Assembly (NCBI GenBank): GCA_963588535.1
Contig: CAVAII010000134.1
Coordinates: 1 to 5,681 of the forward strand
Direction of reading: 5' to 3'
From: Scybalousia_A sp963588535
Lineage (GTDB): Bacteria; Bacteroidota; Bacteroidia; Bacteroidales; P3
DNA: 5,681 nucleotides
Numbering within the stretch: the stretch's first letter is position 1; every line of letters starts with the position of its first letter. Below the pieces are notes generated by a model, which did no database searches, was not told where the DNA came from, and saw nothing but the letters and a program-made list of their open reading frames with translations. Both the position numbers and the translations under genes were made by a program. Shown piece by piece: positions 1 through 3,921 of the stretch.

Positions 1-411
1 TTCCTTTCGTTCAAAAACTAATCTTATTAAGCCCTTAGGACAACTTATCGGCAGAAATAGAAAGGACACAAAAGGGAATAATCATTGTTTCTCTCGTTTT
101 TTAGTATTCAAAAGTATTACAATTGAAAAGAAAAAATCCTTAGTTTTATCTATCAAAAGCAAAAATAATAAACTTTTTTTGTTTTTACTTATTCGTTGAT
201 AATTAACACAAAAAGAAGAAAAAAATTAATTTTTTGGTAAATTTTCAAAAATATTTATTGTGTTTTGAAAATAAGATTGTAAATTTGCAACTGCATTTTG
301 TTGAGATTATACGCTTTTTAAACGTAATAATATCAGTAAAAGCGAAAAGAACAATAAACATTGTTTAAGTAAAATAAAGGAAATTAATAAAAAAAACGTT
401 CAGAAAAAACT
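1..411. other. AT-rich leader region without a recognised gene
   Basis: This stretch is very AT-rich with many A- and T-runs. I see no tRNA, no rRNA and no ATG-initiated gene in it. A frame on the plus strand is open from the left edge (position 2) to a TGA at 197-199, 65 codons, but the translation is Lys/Asn/Ser-rich and matches nothing I know, so it could be chance or the tail of an upstream gene. The right part holds the promoter at 257-287 and an A-rich untranslated leader of about 115 nt before the ATG at 412. An imperfect hairpin may form around 305-334 in that leader, but it is weak. Confidence 0.6.
257..287 (+). promoter_or_regulatory. Bacteroidetes-type promoter for the exbB operon
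   Basis: ATTG at 257-260 is followed by 19 nt and then TAAATTTG at 280-287. This fits the Bacteroidetes housekeeping consensus (TTTG or TTG, 19-21 nt, TAnnTTTG). Transcription would start near 293-296, leaving an A-rich leader of about 115 nt before the ATG at 412. The -7 box is followed by CAA, the same extension as in the promoter at 3851-3882, which supports a shared sigma factor. The call rests on sequence pattern only. Confidence 0.6.
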
Positions 412-1230
412 ATGAAAAAAGTATGTGCTTATTTGTCAATAATGTTTTTCTTATTGACATTCGTATCAAGCGGAGCATTTGCACAAGATGCAAAAGCAAC
501 AGCAGAGACAACAACTGAATCAGTAGCAACTGAATCAGTATCAGAACAAACTCAAACAACAGAGGCAACTGCTACTGAAGCAACTGCTACTTCTGACAAA
601 CAATCTTTCCACCAAGTATTGAAACAAAAATACATCGAGGGTGGTGTTGGTTGGATGACCCCTATTTTGTTGTGTTTGATTTTGGGTTTAGGCTTAGTTA
701 TAGAGAGAATAATCTATTTGAATCTTGCTACAACTAACACTAACGCTTTATTACAAAAAATAGAGGACAACGTTAAAGCTGGTAACTATGACGCTGCAAA
801 AGAAGTTTGCAAAAACACAAGAGGCCCTGTTGCTTCTATCTTCTTCCAAGGTTTAGATAGAGTAAACAACGGTTTGGAAGACGTAGAAAAATCTATCACT
901 TCTTACGGTGGAGTACAAATGGCAAGATTGGAAAGCAATATGGTTTGGATTTCTTTGCTTATTGCTCTTTCTCCATCTTTAGGATTCTTAGGTACAGTTG
1001 TCGGAATGGTTCAAGCATTCGACGATATTGAAAAAGCAGGTGATATTTCTCCAACTGTTGTTGCTGGAGGTATGAAAGTTGCCTTGATTACTACCATCTT
1101 CGGTCTTATCGTTGCAATGATTTTACAAGTTTTCTACAACTATTTGTTATCAAAGATTGAAAGTTTAGTTTCTTCAATGGAGGATGCTTCTATATCATTT
1201 ATGGACATCTTGGTAAAGAATAGAAAGTAA
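412..1230 (+). CDS. exbB: MotA/TolQ/ExbB proton channel family protein
   Basis: 272-residue inner-membrane protein of the ExbB/TolQ family. Such proteins form the pentameric stator that couples proton flow through ExbD to TonB-type energy transduction. Residues 1-24 look like a signal peptide ending AFA|Q. Residues 26-62 are a low-complexity Thr/Glu/Ala/Ser tail, probably periplasmic. Membrane helices follow at about 84-103 (with the usual ER pair at 98-99), 178-203 and 222-245. The family signature GTVVGM is at 194-199, and the pore-facing Thr region is around 195 and 227-228. The cytoplasmic loop lies at about 105-175. At 272 residues it is longer than a typical ExbB (about 240) because of the N-terminal extension. 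The start has no Shine-Dalgarno but an A-rich upstream, normal for this phylum. It is first in an operon with two exbD genes, which favours ExbB over TolQ or MotA; the exact substrate system is unknown. Confidence 0.9.
   Translation: MKKVCAYLSIMFFLLTFVSSGAFAQDAKATAETTTESVATESVSEQTQTTEATATEATATSDKQSFHQVLKQKYIEGGVGWMTPILLCLILGLGLVIERIIYLNLATTNTNALLQKIEDNVKAGNYDAAKEVCKNTRGPVASIFFQGLDRVNNGLEDVEKSITSYGGVQMARLESNMVWISLLIALSPSLGFLGTVVGMVQAFDDIEKAGDISPTVVAGGMKVALITTIFGLIVAMILQVFYNYLLSKIESLVSSMEDASISFMDILVKNRK
512..591 (+). repeat. Short 15-bp in-frame repeats in the exbB tail
   Basis: A 14-bp unit CAACTGAATCAGTA occurs at 512-525 and 527-540 (15-bp period). A second pair with a 15-bp period, GAGGCAACTGCTACT then GAAGCAACTGCTACT, occupies 562-576 and 577-591. 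Both lie in the Thr/Glu/Ala-rich segment just after the signal peptide. Because the period is a multiple of three, copy-number changes would lengthen or shorten the tail by five residues without breaking the frame. Confidence 0.75.
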
Positions 1231-1280
1231 ATTGATATTTGTGTCTGACACAATCGGACTTATTCGTAAATCAATTTTTT
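1229..1280 (+). promoter_or_regulatory. Nested inverted repeats after exbB; possible attenuator
   Basis: A tight palindrome TTGTGTCTGACACAA (1239-1253, seven pairs around one base) sits inside an outer inverted repeat, AAATTGAT at 1229-1236 and ATCAATTT at 1270-1277, followed by Ts to 1280. The outer stem starts on the exbB stop codon. This could be a weak, partial terminator or an mRNA-processing or stabilising hairpin that lowers downstream expression relative to exbB; a protein-binding operator is also possible. The stems are AT-rich, so full termination is doubtful. Confidence 0.4.
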
Positions 1281-1297
1281 ACTTAATAAATAAACCA

Positions 1298-1303
1298 AGG
1301 AGG
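1298..1303 (+). promoter_or_regulatory. Strong Shine-Dalgarno before the small membrane protein
   Basis: AGGAGG lies 7 nt before the ATG at 1311. Most starts in this window have no such site, as usual in Bacteroidota, so its presence here (and before 2358) stands out. It fixes the start codon of the downstream gene. Confidence 0.8.
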
Positions 1304-1310
1304 AAATATA

Positions 1311-1760
1311 ATGAAAAAGGAGAAAAGAACAATATTGGTAATAGCGTTGATAGTAGCTGTTTTGGCTAGTATTGCATCTCTACTTTATGCTATCCTTTTC
1401 GATAGTAATATGCCTGTAGAAGAACAATCAGCAGCCTCAGCATTCTGGGCAATAGCTTATTGGACAGCTTTCGTTCTAACGTTATGCTCTGCAGTAATCG
1501 GAATAGTATTTTTGATCAAAGACGCTTTGGCTGTTAAGGCTAGGTACTTGATTATATTGATCGCAACAATTGTTGTATTCTTTGTCTCGTATTTTTTAGC
1601 AGACGCATCAGACGTTCCTGCTCAATTATTCGAGAAAACAGGTTCAGCATTGGGTACTTCTAAATGGATTAGTGCAGGCTTATATACTGTATACATTTTG
1701 TTTGCAGGTGTTATTGTAACATTAATTTATTCTGCAATTTCAAAACTAATTAAAAAATAA
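1311..1760 (+). CDS. Four-helix membrane protein of unknown function
   Basis: 149 residues with four predicted membrane helices at about 8-30, 44-69, 79-97 and 120-143. Both ends are basic (KKEKR at the start, KLIKK at the end), which by the positive-inside rule places both termini in the cytoplasm. The loop between helices 1 and 2 (DSNMPVEEQS) and the one between helices 3 and 4 (about 98-118) would face the periplasm. I see no catalytic motif and cannot name a family. The gene lies between exbB and the first exbD, 80 nt after exbB and 7 nt before exbD, so it is very likely co-transcribed and translated with the motor proteins. I recall similar small membrane proteins at this position in Bacteroidales, which suggests an accessory or assembly role in the ExbB/ExbD complex; this is inference from position. 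The start is fixed by AGGAGG 7 nt upstream. Confidence 0.85.
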   Translation: MKKEKRTILVIALIVAVLASIASLLYAILFDSNMPVEEQSAASAFWAIAYWTAFVLTLCSAVIGIVFLIKDALAVKARYLIILIATIVVFFVSYFLADASDVPAQLFEKTGSALGTSKWISAGLYTVYILFAGVIVTLIYSAISKLIKK

Positions 1761-1767
1761 CAAAGTC

Positions 1768-2358
1768 ATGGCAGGAAAAAAAGTACCGGCATTAAATAGT
1801 TCGTCAATGTCTGACATCTCGTTTCTGTTGTTGACATTCTTCTTGATGGTATCTTCCATCAACACAGATCAAGGTATACAGAGACGTTTGCCACCACCTG
1901 CAGACCCAAATCAGAAGCCACCTGAGATTCATAAAAGAAATACATTTACTGTATTAGTAAATATGAACGACGCTCTACTTATCAATGGTGAGTTAGGTGA
2001 TATCAATTCTCTAAAGGATAGAGCAAAAGAGTTCTTAGGCAACCCTAATAACCTACCTACTCTACCTGAGAAAGAAATGAAGGATATACCTTTGTTAGGT
2101 AAAGTTCCGGTATCACAAGGCGTCATTTCTTTGCAAAACGACCGTGGTACTTCTTACGATATGTATTTGAAAGTACAGAACGAATTGACTGCAGCTATTA
2201 GTGAGTTGAGAAACGAACTATCTAAATCTAAATTTTCAAGAAAATATGTTGACTGCACAGATGAACAAAGAGAAGCCATAGACAAAGCAATACCAGTTGC
2301 AATATCTGAGGCTGAACCAAAAAATATCAGCGGTCAAAAAACACAAGGAGGTAAATAA
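1768..2358 (+). CDS. exbD: ExbD-family biopolymer transport protein (first copy)
   Basis: 196-residue ExbD/TolR-family protein. It has a short cytoplasmic N-terminus, one membrane helix (about 17-31) and a periplasmic domain. The signature SSSMSDISFLLLTFFLMV places the conserved proton-carrying Asp at residue 16, at the helix entrance, as in E. coli ExbD Asp25. After the helix come RRLPPP and a Pro-rich stretch, then a larger periplasmic part than in classical ExbD (about 140 residues). It contains the segment NDRGTSYDMYLKVQNEL at about 124-140 and a Lys/Glu-rich tail. In the motor complex it would sit in the ExbB pore and work with TonB. It starts 7 nt after the previous gene and has no clear Shine-Dalgarno. 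Its last codons encode the ribosome-binding site for the next gene, and its stop overlaps that gene's ATG (TAATG). Confidence 0.92.
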   Translation: MAGKKVPALNSSSMSDISFLLLTFFLMVSSINTDQGIQRRLPPPADPNQKPPEIHKRNTFTVLVNMNDALLINGELGDINSLKDRAKEFLGNPNNLPTLPEKEMKDIPLLGKVPVSQGVISLQNDRGTSYDMYLKVQNELTAAISELRNELSKSKFSRKYVDCTDEQREAIDKAIPVAISEAEPKNISGQKTQGGK

Positions 2359-2360
2359 TG
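2345..2360 (+). promoter_or_regulatory. Overlapping stop/start with Shine-Dalgarno (exbD-exbD junction)
   Basis: AAGGAGG at 2345-2351 lies within the last codons of the first exbD, 6 nt before the ATG at 2358-2360. That ATG shares its A with the TAA stop at 2356-2358. This arrangement is typical of translational coupling and suggests that the two ExbD proteins are made in linked amounts. Confidence 0.8.
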
Positions 2361-2828
2361 GCTAGATTTAAGAAAAAAGGTTCAAGTGAATTACCTGGTA
2401 TGAACTCCGGTTCTATGTCAGATATCGTATTCATTTTGCTATTCTTCTTTATGGTTATTTCTAATATGAGAGAGTCTACCGTTTTGGTTAAGATAAACGT
2501 GCCTCAAGCATCTGAAATACAAAAACTAGAAAAGAAGTCTTTGGCCTCTAATATCTACATTGGATCGCCTCTTGATACACAGAAATTTGGTCTTGGAACT
2601 CGTATTCAATTAAATGATCAATTTAGTGAAGTTTCGGATATTACTGCTTTCGTAGAGAGCGAAAGAGCTGCCCGTAACGACGTTGATAGACCATATATTA
2701 CTACTGTTTTGAAATGCGACAAAGACGTTAGAATGGGTGACGTAACAGACGTTAAACAAGAACTTAGAAAAGCAGGTGCTTTGCGTATTATGTACTCTGC
2801 TTCTCGTAGAGTTAAGGACTCATACTAA
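2358..2828 (+). CDS. exbD: ExbD-family biopolymer transport protein (second copy)
   Basis: 156-residue ExbD/TolR-family protein, a paralogue of the preceding gene product. The N-terminus is basic (ARFKKKG). The signature MNSGSMSDIVFILLFFFMV carries the conserved Asp at residue 22, followed by one membrane helix (about 23-37). The periplasmic domain ends with a typical ExbD fold segment (about 112-150: PYITTVLKCDKDVRMGDV, then QELRKAGALRIMYSA). Its size is close to the family norm of about 140 residues, unlike the longer first copy. The two proteins share the membrane signature but have very different periplasmic parts, so they may form a heterodimer inside one ExbB pentamer; that is inference. 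It is the last gene of the operon and is followed by a hairpin terminator 35 nt after the stop. Confidence 0.92.
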   Translation: MARFKKKGSSELPGMNSGSMSDIVFILLFFFMVISNMRESTVLVKINVPQASEIQKLEKKSLASNIYIGSPLDTQKFGLGTRIQLNDQFSEVSDITAFVESERAARNDVDRPYITTVLKCDKDVRMGDVTDVKQELRKAGALRIMYSASRRVKDSY

Positions 2829-2863
2829 TCAAAAACTTTTAAGCATTCATTTGTTAAATTTAC

Positions 2864-2910
2864 ACAACTGTTTAGTATCCTCGTATATTAAACAGTTGTT
2901 TTTTCTTTTT
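2864..2910 (+). terminator. Rho-independent terminator of the exbB-exbD operon
   Basis: ACAACTGTTTA (2864-2874) and TAAACAGTTGT (2889-2899) form a perfect 11-bp stem with a 14-nt loop. It is followed directly by a T-run (through 2904, then C and more Ts). It lies 35 nt after the last exbD stop and before the next gene. The stem is AT-rich but long, as in other low-GC Bacteroidota. Confidence 0.8.
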
Positions 2911-2956
2911 CCCCCTTTTTTTTATTCAGTCAAATCTAATAATAACCAAAACACAG

Positions 2957-3754
2957 ATGGATTTCTATTGCAAACATTTCGCCCTTAATCATTCTCAATC
3001 TACTATGAAAGTAGGAACAGACGCTATCCTCTTAGCCTCCTTCCTTAACTCTCTATTATCTCCCTCATCTACTCTACCTTCTTCCTCCTCTATTCTACCC
3101 ACCCATAACTCTATCCCCTCTCTCCCTAATATCCCTACTCCTTTTACTCCCAAAAATATCTTAGACGTTGGTACTGGTAGTGGGATACTCTCCCTCTGTA
3201 TCTCCCAAATATTCCCTTCTTCTAATATCCTCGCCATAGATATAGACGAAAAATCCATCGAGGAAGCAAACAACAACTTTGCCTACAATCATCTATCCTC
3301 CAAAATAAAAGCTTCTTGTATCTCTCTTCAACATCTCGCCACCACCACTAACCAACGTTTTGACTTCCTTCTCTCTAACCCTCCTTTCTTTTCCTCCTCT
3401 CTCCCTTCTCCTAACCAAAGACGCACTATCTCTCGCCATAATACCACCCTATCCCCTGAAGACTTTGCCCTCTCTGCTTCTAAACTCCTACTTCCTAATG
3501 CCCTCGTAGCCCTTATCCTCCCTCCTGCCGAGATGACCCATCTCCGTACCCTCCTTTCTCTCCAACATATCCACCTTGTCGCCCTTATCAATATCTTCCC
3601 TAAACCTTTCACCCCTCTCAAACGCCAAATATGTCTTTTCCGCTACTCCCCCACCCTCCCACAATCTATCCTAATCCACAACTTCCTTATCCGCATCTCC
3701 CACAACCACTACACCTCCTCCTATACTCACCTTACCTCCCCATTCCTTCTCTAA
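2957..3754 (+). CDS. trmN6: tRNA1(Val) adenine(37)-N6-methyltransferase
   Basis: 265-residue SAM-dependent methyltransferase of the TrmN6/YfiC family, which makes N6-methyladenosine at position 37 of tRNA-Val in the cytoplasm. The N-terminus contains the family block KHFALNHSQSTMKVGTD (6-22) followed by AILLASF. Motif I, ILDVGTGSG, is at 68-76, the acidic residue after strand 2 is in AIDID (93-97), and the catalytic NPPF is at 141-144. Then come RRTISRH (155-161), SPEDF (166-170) and KRQICLF near 217-223. The start at 2957 is preferred over the ATG at 3005 because the latter would remove the conserved first block; no Shine-Dalgarno is present. Odd features: a Ser/Pro/Thr/Leu-rich insert (about 31-65) separates the N-terminal block from motif I, where family members have a short linker. 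The coding strand is very poor in G and its codons (CTC, TCC, ATC, CCC) differ from the operon upstream. No promoter was found; read-through or a weak unseen promoter is possible. Confidence 0.9.
   Translation: MDFYCKHFALNHSQSTMKVGTDAILLASFLNSLLSPSSTLPSSSSILPTHNSIPSLPNIPTPFTPKNILDVGTGSGILSLCISQIFPSSNILAIDIDEKSIEEANNNFAYNHLSSKIKASCISLQHLATTTNQRFDFLLSNPPFFSSSLPSPNQRRTISRHNTTLSPEDFALSASKLLLPNALVALILPPAEMTHLRTLLSLQHIHLVALINIFPKPFTPLKRQICLFRYSPTLPQSILIHNFLIRISHNHYTSSYTHLTSPFLL
3036..3163 (+). other. G-free pyrimidine-rich stretch inside trmN6
   Basis: No G occurs on the plus strand across these 128 nt, which consist mainly of CT-rich runs. The stretch encodes the Ser/Pro/Thr/Leu-rich insert before the SAM-binding motif. 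The same bias continues at lower intensity through the whole gene (I count 53 G in 3001-3720). Confidence 0.85.
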
Positions 3755-3814
3755 CTCCCTCCCTTTATTTTATTATCTCTCTCCCCCATCTATTCCACCT
3801 CTACCACAAACAAA
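3694..3814 (+). other. G-free stretch across the trmN6 3' end
   Basis: A second run of 121 nt without G on the plus strand. It crosses the trmN6 stop codon (3752-3754) and continues about 60 nt into the intergenic region. The bias is therefore not purely a matter of amino-acid content. I see no hairpin terminator for trmN6 here. Confidence 0.8.
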
Positions 3815-3850
3815 GAAAAAGTCCCATACATAAAATTTTTCCTCTTTTTA

Positions 3851-3882
3851 TTTGGTGGATTCGAAAAAATAGTATAACTTTG
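3851..3882 (+). promoter_or_regulatory. Bacteroidetes-type promoter for the BspA-like gene
   Basis: TTTG at 3851-3854, a 20-nt spacer and TAACTTTG at 3875-3882 match the Bacteroidetes housekeeping promoter closely. Transcription would begin near 3889, giving a leader of about 33 nt to the ATG at 3922. The leader is A-rich and lacks a Shine-Dalgarno. The gene therefore has its own promoter, independent of trmN6. Confidence 0.78.
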
Positions 3883-3921
3883 CAAACAAATAAAGTTTCA
3901 AAATTTAACAGATAAAAGATT

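Noticed and set aside
2..199. Plus-strand frame open from the left edge for 65 codons, possibly the tail of an upstream gene
   Set aside because: The translation is Lys/Asn/Ser-rich with no recognisable motif, and its start lies outside the window. It can only be decided with upstream sequence, so it is not annotated as a gene.
1929..2126. Minus-strand open frame of 65 codons
   Set aside because: Antisense within the well-supported first exbD.
2776..2988. Plus-strand open frame of 70 codons
   Set aside because: Overlaps the end of the second exbD and spans the terminator hairpin; no sign of a protein family.
2995..3276. Minus-strand open frame of 93 codons
   Set aside because: It lies wholly inside trmN6, whose plus-strand frame has all family motifs. 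The purine-rich complement simply has few stops in this frame.
3328..3621. Minus-strand open frame of 97 codons, Arg- and Glu-rich
   Set aside because: Antisense shadow of trmN6; the composition reflects the reverse complement of a CT-rich strand.
3631..3915. Plus-strand open frame of 94 codons, Pro/Leu/His-rich
   Set aside because: Overlaps the end of trmN6 in another frame and runs through the promoter of the next gene; low-complexity translation of CT-rich DNA.
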